The notes below the pieces were generated by a model. It did no database searches. It worked only from the letters and a program-made list of their open reading frames with translations, and was not told where the DNA came from. Both the position numbers and the translations under genes were made by a program. A stretch of DNA of 64,000 bases from Gammaproteobacteria bacterium (GTDB taxonomy: Bacteria; Pseudomonadota; Gammaproteobacteria; Burkholderiales; Rhodocyclaceae): positions 62,001 to 126,000 of the forward strand of contig JAHJPX010000011.1 of NCBI GenBank assembly GCA_018819515.1. The letters run 5' to 3'. Each line of letters starts with the position of its first letter. The stretch's first letter is position 1. Shown piece after piece: positions 21,219-31,401 of the stretch.

Positions 21219-21764
21219 TCAGCAGCCACCGCCGCCACCGCCGCCGCCACCACCTGAAGCGGCGGGTTGCGGCTTGATGAGCGGCGGTGCGGGCTTGTTC
21301 GGGTCCATGACCAGGAATTTCTGCTGGTCCGTCGCGACCTGTCCCATGACATCGCCGACCAAGGGCCCGAACATCTTGCCCATCAGTCCGGCGTTCATGG
21401 TGCCGATGTAGGTCTTGCCGTCGTTCTTCTTGTAGACGGAGATCTTGCAGGGCATCAGGATCGACAGGAAGCGGACCGCGTCCTCGTTGAGGATGGGTTT
21501 CGAATACTGGGTGCTGCACGCTTCCACCATCATGACGGGTAGGGTATTGCCGCCGGTCGCCTGTACCGCGCTGGCAGGATTGCGCAAGCCGGAGAGTACC
21601 CAACCGTTGCCGGTATCCTGGATGTTGTGCTGTATGCGGGCGACGGTCTCCTCGACACCGAACGGACTGACCCGTTCGTTGAACATGAGTCCGCCCATCG
21701 CGTTCCAGGCCAGGACAGCCGTAAACGCGATACCCGCGACGAATGCCGCAATGATCTTGAACAT
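21219..21764 (-). CDS. DUF302 protein with N-terminal membrane anchor and poly-Gly/Cys tail
   Basis: 181 residues from the ATG at 21764, which follows GGGGGGA. Residues 5-28 form a signal anchor (IIAAFVAGIAFTAVLAWNAMGGL). The DUF302 fold follows (VSPFGVEETVARIQHNIQ ... VMMVEACSTQYSKPIL ... SILMPCKISVYKKNDGKTYIGTMN). Two Cys sit in the DUF302 core (ACSTQ, MPCKI). The protein ends in Pro-rich sequence and ten Gly plus a terminal Cys. DUF302 proteins are often found beside sulfur-oxidation genes, but their role is unsettled. It is the first gene of the operon with the octahaem cytochrome and cytochrome b. Confidence 0.82.
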   Translation of the reverse strand: MFKIIAAFVAGIAFTAVLAWNAMGGLMFNERVSPFGVEETVARIQHNIQDTGNGWVLSGLRNPASAVQATGGNTLPVMMVEACSTQYSKPILNEDAVRFLSILMPCKISVYKKNDGKTYIGTMNAGLMGKMFGPLVGDVMGQVATDQQKFLVMDPNKPAPPLIKPQPAASGGGGGGGGGGC

Positions 21765-21824
21765 GGAAATCCCCCCCACGGGAATAACACAACATCTGTA
21801 TATGCCAATACGCTTCCGCACGCA

Positions 21825-21838
21825 TTGACAAAAATCAA
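21825..21838 (-). promoter_or_regulatory. FNR/Dnr-type box upstream of the DUF302-octahaem cytochrome operon
   Basis: TTGAC AAAA ATCAA fits TTGAT-N4-ATCAA with one change. It lies 60 bp before the DUF302 start. Together with the box at 17109 it suggests joint control by oxygen or nitrogen-oxide level. Confidence 0.62.
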
Positions 21839-21850
21839 GGCCGCTTTATA

Positions 21851-22429
21851 TCACGGTCGAACGAATCCCGAATGGCGATGACAGGAAATCAGGTGATCGT
21901 CGACCATGCCGATCGCCTGCATATGCGCGTAGCAGATGGTCGGTCCGACGAACTTGAAACCGCGCTGCCGCAGGTCCCGTGACAGCGCCCGGGAAGCGTC
22001 GGTTTCCGCCGGCACCTCGGCCAGTGATTGCCACCGATTGACGATCGGACTTCCATCGACGAAACGCCACAGGTAGTCGTCGAAGCTGCCGAATTCCTCC
22101 TGCACCTCCAGGAAGGCACGTGCGTTGCCGATCGCTGCGCCGATCTTCAGGCGGTTGCGCACGATGCCGGGATCGGCAAGGAGGCGGGCGATGTCAGTGT
22201 CGCCGAAGCGGGCGACGACCTCGGCGTCGAAATCGGCGAAGGCGCGCCGATAGTTCTCACGCTTCCTCAGGATGGTGATCCACGACAACCCGGCCTGGGC
22301 GCTTTCCAGCGTCAGGAATTCGAACAACTTGTGGTCGTCGTGGCAGGGCACGCCCCATTCCTCGTCGTGGTAGGCGACGTAGAGCGGATCGTCCCCGCAC
22401 CAGGGACAGCGGACAGGTTGTTCGGGCAT
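21851..22429 (-). CDS. tag: DNA-3-methyladenine glycosylase I
   Basis: 192 residues from the ATG at 22429 (a GTG five codons earlier is possible). It shows the full Tag signature: RCPWCG at the start, YHDEEWGVP, LFEFLTLESAQAGLSWITILRKRENYR (catalytic Glu region), KFVGPTICYAHMQAIGMVDDH and a terminal HLISCHRH. The Cys/His pairs at both ends form the zinc site known for this family. The enzyme removes N3-methyladenine from alkylated DNA. It is divergent from pabB with only 23 bp between the starts. Confidence 0.95.
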   Translation of the reverse strand: MPEQPVRCPWCGDDPLYVAYHDEEWGVPCHDDHKLFEFLTLESAQAGLSWITILRKRENYRRAFADFDAEVVARFGDTDIARLLADPGIVRNRLKIGAAIGNARAFLEVQEEFGSFDDYLWRFVDGSPIVNRWQSLAEVPAETDASRALSRDLRQRGFKFVGPTICYAHMQAIGMVDDHLISCHRHSGFVRP

Positions 22430-22452
22430 GACCGGATTATGCACCGGGTAAC

Positions 22453-24261
22453 ATGCGCAACATGGAAAAGGCTTACTGCGAAATCGACCTGCCCGTGCTC
22501 GGCGACGAGGACGGCAACGCGCTGGCCTTTTCCGGACCGGTCGAGATGCTGCACGCCTCGCGGGCAGAGGAGGTGAATGGCGTCCTGACGCGTGCCGAAC
22601 AGCTTGCCGCGACGGGACACTGGCTGGTCGGCTTCGTCGCCTACGAGGCGGCGTCCGCCTTCGACGCGGCCCTGGTCGCCCACGAACGAGCCGATGCGCT
22701 GCCGCTGGCCGCCTTCGCCGTCTTCGACTCGACCACTGTGCCGCGTCAGCGCGCCGAATGCATGTGGGGAAACTGGCGCGATTCGACTGCGGCCGAAACG
22801 TTCGATACCACGGTCGCCGCCATCGAGGCCGACATCGCCGACGGACGTTTCTATCAGGTCAACTACACGACGCGGCTGCGCGCGCCGTTGCTCGGCGACG
22901 CGGCTGCATTGTTCGATGCGCTGCGCGTCAGCCAGCCTGGCGCGTACAGCGCTTATCTGGAATTCGGGCGCTGGCGGGTCTGCTCGGTATCGCCGGAGTT
23001 GTTTTTCCATTGGCGGCCGGCGAAAGGTGGAGCGGGTGGCGTGTCGCCACGGCTGACTTTGCGGCCGATGAAGGGAACGGCCCCGCGTGACGCCGATCCC
23101 GAGTGCGACCGCATCAACGCCAAGCGGTTGTCTGTTTCGGAAAAGGATCGCGCCGAGAACCTGATGATCGTCGACCTGTTGCGCAACGACGCTTCGCGGG
23201 TCGCGGAACTCGGCAGCGTCGCCGTCACTTCGCTGTTCGATACCGAGCCCTGGGAAACCGTCTGGCAGATGACGTCCACGGTCGAATGCCGTACCCGGCC
23301 CGACGTACGGCTGGCCGACCTGTTCGGCGCGTTGTTCCCTTGCGGTTCGGTGACGGGCGCGCCGAAGGCCGAGGCGATGCGCGCGATCCGCGAACTGGAG
23401 CCGGCGCCGCGCGGCGTCTATTGCGGCGCGATCGGTGTCGTCATGCCGGGCGGCGAGGCACGCTTCAACGTCGGCATTCGCACGGTGGTGGTCGATGCCG
23501 AGCGTCATCTGGCGGAATGCGGCATCGGCAGCGGCATCGTCGCCGATTCGAGCATCGCCGGGGAACGCGAGGAATGGCGCGTCAAGGAACGCTTCCTGCG
23601 GCAAGCCTGCCCCGACTACGAGCTGCTCGAAACGCTGCTTTGGCGGCGCGGTCGTTTCTGGCTGCTGGCGGAGCATCTGGCGAGGCTGGAGCGCAGCGCC
23701 GTGGCGCTCGGATTTGACTTTGCGCGGGAGGCGATACTCGCCAAGCTGGAGGAGGCCGCGCGAGGCTTCGACGGCGGCCGTTGGCGGATGAGGCTGCGGC
23801 TGGCGATGGATGGTGCCGTTGCGATTGATGCCGAGCCGATCATTCGCAAACGCGGCGAGGTGTTTTGCGGATTGGCGAAGCGGCCCGTCGACAGCGCCAA
23901 CCCGTGGCTGCGCCACAAAACGACCCGGCGCGGGATTTACGATGCGCTCGCCATCCCCGATCTCTTCGACACGCTGTTGTTCAACGAACGCGGCGAAGCC
24001 ACCGAGTTTACGCGTGGCAATCTCGTCGTCCGGCGGGGTGGTCGTCTGCTGACGCCGGCGCTCGATTGCGGCCTGTTGCCCGGCGCCTTCCGCGCCGCGC
24101 TGCTGGCGCGCGGTTCGATACGGGAGGCGGCAATGAGTGTGGCCGAGGTCGAGTCCGCGGACGCGATATGGTTCGTCAACAGCGTTCGCGGCGCCTTGCC
24201 GGTCAGGCTCGCGAGTGACTTAGAATTCGGCCCATTGCAGCGGGACGACAAGGATGGTTGA
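22453..24261 (+). CDS. pabB: Fused aminodeoxychorismate synthase component I / aminodeoxychorismate lyase (PabBC)
   Basis: 602 residues. Residues 1-385 are a chorismate-binding domain with GRFYQVNYTTRL, RPMKGTAPR, RAENLMIVDLLRNDA, PCGSVTGAPK and CGIGSGIVADS. The Lys of RPMKGT (near 206) marks aminodeoxychorismate synthase rather than anthranilate synthase. Residues ~395-602 are a PLP-dependent class IV lyase domain with the HKTTRR lysine and FNERGEATEFTRGNLVV. The protein makes 4-aminobenzoate for folate, with a PabA glutaminase from elsewhere. Just before RPMKGT is the extra stretch GGVSPRLTL, encoded by a dispersed repeat, about ten residues from the catalytic Lys. The frame stays open. Confidence 0.94.
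   Translation: MRNMEKAYCEIDLPVLGDEDGNALAFSGPVEMLHASRAEEVNGVLTRAEQLAATGHWLVGFVAYEAASAFDAALVAHERADALPLAAFAVFDSTTVPRQRAECMWGNWRDSTAAETFDTTVAAIEADIADGRFYQVNYTTRLRAPLLGDAAALFDALRVSQPGAYSAYLEFGRWRVCSVSPELFFHWRPAKGGAGGVSPRLTLRPMKGTAPRDADPECDRINAKRLSVSEKDRAENLMIVDLLRNDASRVAELGSVAVTSLFDTEPWETVWQMTSTVECRTRPDVRLADLFGALFPCGSVTGAPKAEAMRAIRELEPAPRGVYCGAIGVVMPGGEARFNVGIRTVVVDAERHLAECGIGSGIVADSSIAGEREEWRVKERFLRQACPDYELLETLLWRRGRFWLLAEHLARLERSAVALGFDFAREAILAKLEEAARGFDGGRWRMRLRLAMDGAVAIDAEPIIRKRGEVFCGLAKRPVDSANPWLRHKTTRRGIYDALAIPDLFDTLLFNERGEATEFTRGNLVVRRGGRLLTPALDCGLLPGAFRAALLARGSIREAAMSVAEVESADAIWFVNSVRGALPVRLASDLEFGPLQRDDKDG
23038..23060 (+). repeat. 23-bp palindromic repeat core, in frame inside pabB
   Basis: GGCGTGTCGCCACGG CTGACTTT encodes GVSPRLTL, directly in front of the conserved RPMKGT motif. 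The orientation relative to the gene is opposite to that in clpB, and a different reading frame is used. Confidence 0.9.
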
Positions 24262-25153
24262 TATGCGGGGCGGAATCTTCGGCAGATGGGTGGTGCTACT
24301 CGGCGCGTGTATCGCGCTGTTGGCAGGATGCAGCGTGATGGGCCCCCAGCCGCCCGCTGCGGAACCGGTCAAGATCGGGTTGGCGCTCGGCGGCGGCGCG
24401 GCGCGCGGCTTCGCCCACGTCGGTGTGATCAAGGCGCTCGAAGCGCAGGGTATCTTTCCCGACATCATCGTCGGCACCAGCGCCGGCGCGGTCGTGGGTT
24501 CGCTTTACGCTTCGGGCTACACGGGCTTCGAGCTGCAGAACGTCGCGCTCGAGATGACCGAAAAGCAGGTCGTCGGCTGGGCCTGGCCCAATCGCGGCTG
24601 GATCGATGGCGAGGTCCTGCAGAACTTCATCAACAAGGCAGTCGGCTACCGGCCGCTGCAATCCCTGCCGCGAAAAATCTCGGTGGTGGCGACCGACCTC
24701 AAGAGCGGCGAACCGATCGTGTTCGGCACCGGCAACACCGGCATGGCGGTGCGCGCTTCGGCGGCGGTGCCGGGCGTCTTCCAGCCTGTTTCCATTTCCG
24801 GCCGCGAATATGTCGACGGTGGCCTGGTCAGCCCGATTCCGGTTCGCTTCGCCCGTCAGCTTGGCGCCACTTTCGTGATCGCCGTGGATATTTCTTCGCG
24901 CCCGCAGGACGGTGCGACCGACAGCACCCTCGACGTGCTGCTGCAGACCTTCAGCATCATGGGCAAGGTCATCGGTCAATATGAAACGGTCGACGCCGAT
25001 ATCGTGATCCGACCGATCACCAGCGGCCTGCCGGCGACCGATCTCAGCGGTCGGCATCGCGCCATCCTCGAAGGCGAAAAGGCCGCCGCGCTGGTGATGA
25101 CCGAACTCAAGGACAAGCTGGAGCGCCGACGCACGGCGAATAGCGGCAGGTAA
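24254..25153 (+). CDS. RssA-like patatin phospholipase, lipoprotein
   Basis: 299 residues. A lipoprotein signal (WVVLLGACIALLAGC, Cys 26) is followed by the patatin domain: oxyanion loop GLALGGGAARGFAHVGV, nucleophile motif GTSAG (Ser near 75) and dyad motif VDGGLVSP. It would hydrolyse acyl ester bonds of phospholipids in the periplasm or at a membrane. The start overlaps the pabB end by 8 bp, so it is translated from the same transcript. The next gene, read from the other strand, is also a patatin. Confidence 0.9.
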   Translation: MVDMRGGIFGRWVVLLGACIALLAGCSVMGPQPPAAEPVKIGLALGGGAARGFAHVGVIKALEAQGIFPDIIVGTSAGAVVGSLYASGYTGFELQNVALEMTEKQVVGWAWPNRGWIDGEVLQNFINKAVGYRPLQSLPRKISVVATDLKSGEPIVFGTGNTGMAVRASAAVPGVFQPVSISGREYVDGGLVSPIPVRFARQLGATFVIAVDISSRPQDGATDSTLDVLLQTFSIMGKVIGQYETVDADIVIRPITSGLPATDLSGRHRAILEGEKAAALVMTELKDKLERRRTANSGR

Positions 25154-25155
25154 AA

Positions 25156-25248
25156 AGTGTGGAGCTTCGCTCCATCCCTCGCGTTGCTCGGGACCGCCAT
25201 TTCGTGGCGTCCTGCGCCCTTCGGGCTGGTCAGCCGTGGCGGGACGCC
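25156..25248 (+). repeat. ~93-bp composite repeat in a convergent spacer
   Basis: It begins AGTGTGGAGC three bases after the stop of the patatin lipoprotein and ends GGGACGCC seven bases before the stop of the next gene. It holds three short hairpins with TTC loops (GGAGC/GCTCC; a CCA/TGG pair; GCCC/GGGC), then the palindromic core of the 23-bp family. Near-identical copies are at 29800 and 45108. Confidence 0.9.
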
Positions 25249-25254
25249 GGAGAT

Positions 25255-27420
25255 TCAGGGTGCGCCGATGACCAGGTAGACGTTTGAGGAGCCGCTACTG
25301 GTCCGGCCAAAACCGAGGTAGAGCATGCCCAGCGGCGTTTCGCCGCCGACGTAGATGGCGCCGGATTTCAGCCACCCTTCATAGGTGGGCTCGGTGTAGC
25401 GATAGCCGACCTTGCCGGTTTCCAGTGCGACGCCGAAACGCATGTCGCCGCGCAGGCCGAGCGGCAGGCGGCCGATGATGCGCTCGGCGCGAATGCCGGC
25501 GTAGCGGATGTCGTCACCGATGATCTGCCCGGGCGCCAGACCCGAGAGCTTGAGGAATCCGCCCAGCGATCCGGCGTCGTAGTAGGGCAGTTGGCCGCGC
25601 GGCGAGCCGAGGTAGCGGAGGTTGCCGGCGAGAACGTACTTGCCCAGCGATCCGGCCGCCTGCGCGGTCGCCTCGAGCCGGCTGTAGCCTGCCTTGGAAC
25701 TGTCGAAATAGCCGACGTGCGCAGCCCAGCCTCGGGTCGGGCTGTAGAGGCGGTCCGTCTGGTCGAGATCGAGTGCGGCGCGCCAGCCGCCATACTGTTT
25801 GTCGATCATCGGCATGCCGGGAAGGCCGATGTCGCGCTCGGTGTGATGGCGCTGGGTTTCCCAGCCGGCGCGGAACTGCCCGAAGGCTCCGAAGTTGAGC
25901 CCGGCCAGGAGTCCGGCGCGACTTTCCGAAGCGCGGAATTGAGCGACCTTGACGTCGCGTTCGTACACGCTCGTTTCCCAACGGCGGGAGCTTGCCGTCG
26001 GCTCGATGAACATTCGTTGCCGGTCGTCCAGCGGCTGGTACCAGTTGAGGCCGATGGCGTCGGTCGAACCGATTTCGCCGGTGACGAGAAGCTGGCCGCC
26101 CAGCCGGTTGAGCCAGGTGCTGTGGTAGCCGGCGCGCAATCCGTAGTTCGAGACGTTCGACAGCGTGCTTTCCAGATGCACGGCCAGACGCAGGTAGTCC
26201 GGCCCCCAGGGCTTTTCGATCGGCAGGATGCGAAGGATGTGCCGATCGTTGAGCGACAGCATTTCGTAGTCGATGCTTTCGTAGTAGCCGTCAGCGTAGG
26301 CGCGCAGGAGGTCGCGGTTGAGGCGTTCTGTGTCCATCGGTTCGCCCGGCCGCTGTTCGATATGGCGGGCGAGGGCGTCCGGATTGACCCGCTTGAGGCC
26401 GGTCACCGCGATCTCGTCGATTTTTGGTGGCGGCAAGTGGGCCGGCATAATGTTTTGCCACCAAAGGAAGTACTCATTGTTGTCGACGGAGAGACGCTGC
26501 AATTGCTCGCGCAGCGCCTGGGTGGCCTGGTGCCCGCGGTCGGCGGCCAGCCCGTTCAACTGGAAGTCGGTGGCGGTGATGCCGGTCAGATCGGGCTTGA
26601 TAAGGATGTCACCATCCCGAAGATGGGTCAGGGAGCGGGTGACATTCTGCTCGGTGAGGATGTTGACCATCTGCGCCGATACCGAAAGCATGGAACCGAT
26701 TTCCTCCGGTTTCAGCAGTGGCGATCCCACGTTGACGGCGATGATCACGTCGGGATGGCAACGGTTGCGGGCCTCTTCGATCGGCAGGTTGTCGACCAGT
26801 CCGCCATCGACCAGCTTGCGTTTGCCATCATCCACCGGCGCCAGCAGACCGGGCACCGACATGCTGGCGCGCATGGCGCGGGTCAGGTTGCCGTTGCGGA
26901 ACACGACCCGGTTGCCGCTGCCGATGTCGGTAGCGATGATGGAAAGCGGAATCGGCAGCGATTCGATGTTGCGTTCGCCCTGGTCGGCGTGCACCAGCTG
27001 GTTGAAGAAGAGCTTGATCTTCTGCCCCGTCACCACGCCGCCCTGGTACTGCACGCCTTTCTCGACGCCGACGCCGGTTTCGGAACCGGGCAGGAAGCGC
27101 CGCGACATCTCCTTGTTGCGGTAGTCCATCTCCGAGTAGTCAGGGTTGTCGATGAACATGTCGTTCCAGTTGGCCTTGCCCAGCTCGGCGCGCATCTCCG
27201 CCGGCTGGATGCCGGCGGCGTAGGCTCCGGCGACCAGGGCGCCCATGCTGGTGCCTGCTACGCAGTCGATCGGAATGCGCATTTCCTGAAGGACTTCCAG
27301 TACGCCGATATGCGCCGCGCCGCGAGCACCGCCGCCACCGAGTACCAGGCCGATAGTCGGACGGGCCAACGCAGTGGCGCTGACGAGCAGCAGCGCGGGA
27401 ATCAGCAGCAGGCGAAGCAT
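25255..27420 (-). CDS. Patatin-BamA fusion phospholipase, type Vd secretion (PlpD-like)
   Basis: 721 residues. A signal peptide (1-19) leads into a patatin domain with GLVLGGGGARGAAHIGV (~24-40), the nucleophile GTSMG (Ser ~58) and VDGGLVDN (~204). At about 325-400 comes a POTRA-like domain (PPKIDEIAVTGLKRVNPDALARHIEQRPGEPMDTERLNRDL). The last ~300 residues are a 16-strand BamA-type barrel ending in an aromatic/hydrophobic strand. PlpD of Pseudomonas, the type case, is a secreted phospholipase A1. Here the enzyme domain would be displayed or released at the surface. The ATG overlaps the rlhA stop by one base (TGATG). Confidence 0.93.
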   Translation of the reverse strand: MLRLLLIPALLLVSATALARPTIGLVLGGGGARGAAHIGVLEVLQEMRIPIDCVAGTSMGALVAGAYAAGIQPAEMRAELGKANWNDMFIDNPDYSEMDYRNKEMSRRFLPGSETGVGVEKGVQYQGGVVTGQKIKLFFNQLVHADQGERNIESLPIPLSIIATDIGSGNRVVFRNGNLTRAMRASMSVPGLLAPVDDGKRKLVDGGLVDNLPIEEARNRCHPDVIIAVNVGSPLLKPEEIGSMLSVSAQMVNILTEQNVTRSLTHLRDGDILIKPDLTGITATDFQLNGLAADRGHQATQALREQLQRLSVDNNEYFLWWQNIMPAHLPPPKIDEIAVTGLKRVNPDALARHIEQRPGEPMDTERLNRDLLRAYADGYYESIDYEMLSLNDRHILRILPIEKPWGPDYLRLAVHLESTLSNVSNYGLRAGYHSTWLNRLGGQLLVTGEIGSTDAIGLNWYQPLDDRQRMFIEPTASSRRWETSVYERDVKVAQFRASESRAGLLAGLNFGAFGQFRAGWETQRHHTERDIGLPGMPMIDKQYGGWRAALDLDQTDRLYSPTRGWAAHVGYFDSSKAGYSRLEATAQAAGSLGKYVLAGNLRYLGSPRGQLPYYDAGSLGGFLKLSGLAPGQIIGDDIRYAGIRAERIIGRLPLGLRGDMRFGVALETGKVGYRYTEPTYEGWLKSGAIYVGGETPLGMLYLGFGRTSSGSSNVYLVIGAP

Positions 27421-29314
27421 CAGTGTCGGCCGGGTGGCGGGTTGTTGCGGATGGTGGGGCGAATTTTACCCATCACATGCATTTCACATGCGCGGCAGTC
27501 GAATTCCAGGCGCAGTTTCTCGTTGCCGTTGACCAGCACCATCGGTTCTGCCCGTACCTGGCCCTGCACGCCAGCCACGCCTTTCGCCTGCTTCGGGCAG
27601 AGGCTGAACGAAAAGCGGATGCAGTGGCGGGTGATCATCAGCGGCACCTCGCCGGTTTCCTCGTGGGCTTCGTAGGCGGCGGCGATCAGCTTGACGCCGT
27701 GCTGCTCGTAGAAGGCGCGCGCGGCGTGGTTGTAGATGTTGGCGAGGAAGGACAGCGATGCTTCGGGATAGACAGCGGGCGGCTCGACGGCGGGCCGGCG
27801 CAGCGGACGTTGATAGGCAGCGAGCCGCGCAGCGACCAGTGCGGCCACCGCGTCGCGACGCAACTGGTTGAGCAGCGAGTTGGGGATGAAGCGCGGTTCG
27901 GACCATTCGACCGCGAGCGTGTCCAACTCGAAATCGGTGTTGCCCAGCCGGCCAAGCTGATCGCGCAGGGTTTGCTCCGCCGTATCGGCGTGTCGCGACG
28001 GCTGACTTTCGCAGGCGATGGTCGCGCTGGCAGCGATGCCGTCGCTGTCGGTGAGCGTCAGGGTGAATCCGTCGGCGGTTTCCTGAAACAGCGCATTTAC
28101 GGCGATACGCCGTTCGGCGGACTTCTTCGCCAGCACCTGTTCCCATGCATGGTCGCGGTTGCGGCCGATGGAAAGGCCGACCTTGAGGCCGGGCAACTCC
28201 TTGAGCGGCTTGTCGGGATGCACACGCCAGAGATTCGGGCCCATGCGCTCGACGGTGTTCGCCTGCGTGCCGGCCGACTCGTGCTTGTACTGCCACGACA
28301 GGCCGTCGCCGTTGGCCATCGCCTGGTCGGTCTCGATGTCGATGAAGTCCGCGCCGAGCCTGGTCACGGTGCCCAGCGGCAGGCCGACGAAGGCGGGCGT
28401 GTCGAAAGCGCCGATGTCGGCCTGGCGGCCGTTGGCGAAGTAGTCGGTCGAACCGCGATGGAAGGTCTTGTCCGGGTCGGGCGTGAAGAAGAGTTTCGTC
28501 CGGCCACTCGATGTTGCCTGTTCGCCCAGTTCGTCCAGCAGACGCCGGTAGTGGCCGGTGATGTTCTTCACGTAGGGCGCGTCCTTGTAGCGGCCCTCGA
28601 TCTTGAAACTGCCGACGCCTGCCTCGATCAGTGCCTGGAGGTTCGCGCTCTGGTTGTTGTCCTTGAGCGAGAGCACGTGCTTCTGGAAGGCGACCACCTG
28701 GCCGCGCATGTCCTGCACGGTGTAGGGCAGGCGGCAGGCTTGCGAGCAGTCGCCGCGGTTGGCGCTGCGACCGGTCTGGGCGTGGCTGATGTAGCACTGG
28801 CCGGAGTAGGCGACGCACAGCGCGCCATGGACGAAATGCTCGATGACCACGTCGGCTGGCACGGCAGCGCGCACGGCGGCGATTTCCGGGATGGTCAGTT
28901 CGCGCGCCAGCACGATCTGCGAGAAGCCGACCTCGGCCAGGAAGCGCGCCTTCTCGGGCGTGCGGATGTCGCATTGCGTCGAGGCGTGCAGGTCGATCGG
29001 CGGCAGAGAAAGTTCGAGCAGGCCCATGTCCTGCACGATCAGCGCATCGACGCCGGCATCCCAGCACTGGTGCGCCAACTGGCGCGCCGGCTCCAGTTCG
29101 TCGTCGTGCAGGATGGTGTTGAGCGTGACGTAGATGCGGGCGTTGAACCTGTGCGCAAACTCGACCAGTGCCGCGATCTCGGCCATCGAGTTGCCGGCCT
29201 TGTCGCGCGCCCCGAAGGCCGGGCCGCCGATATACACCGCATCGGCGCCGTGGACGATGGCCTCGCGGCCGATCTCGGCCGTCCTGGCCGGAGCGAGCAG
29301 TTCGAGCCTGGCGC

Positions 29315-29318
<4 letters not shown>
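27420..29318 (-). CDS. rlhA: U32 peptidase-like 23S rRNA hydroxylation protein RlhA
   Basis: 632 residues from the TTG at 29318, which overlaps the deaD stop (TTGA) and has AAGGAAA in front. Longer readings run backward through deaD and are not credible. The family core is seen: ELLAPARTAEIGREAIVHGADAVYIGG, ARIYVTLNTIL, VQDMGLLEL, EHFVHGALCVAYSGQCYIS, GDCSQACRLPY and SFKIEGRYKDAPYV. The length is near the 653 residues of E. coli RlhA (YdcP). RlhA with prephenate-derived factors makes 5-hydroxycytidine 2501 in 23S rRNA, and the Cys group is thought to bind Fe-S. Pairing with deaD agrees with a ribosome-related role. Confidence 0.87.
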
Positions 29319-31297
<1,979 letters not shown>

Positions 31298-31401
31298 TGG
31301 ATGCCCCCTAGGGAAGGGGATTGCGGATATTCGGGGCCGACGATGACCCCCAAGGGCGCGCATTATCGCGCAAACGCCCGAGAAATGCCCGAAATACCGA
31401 A

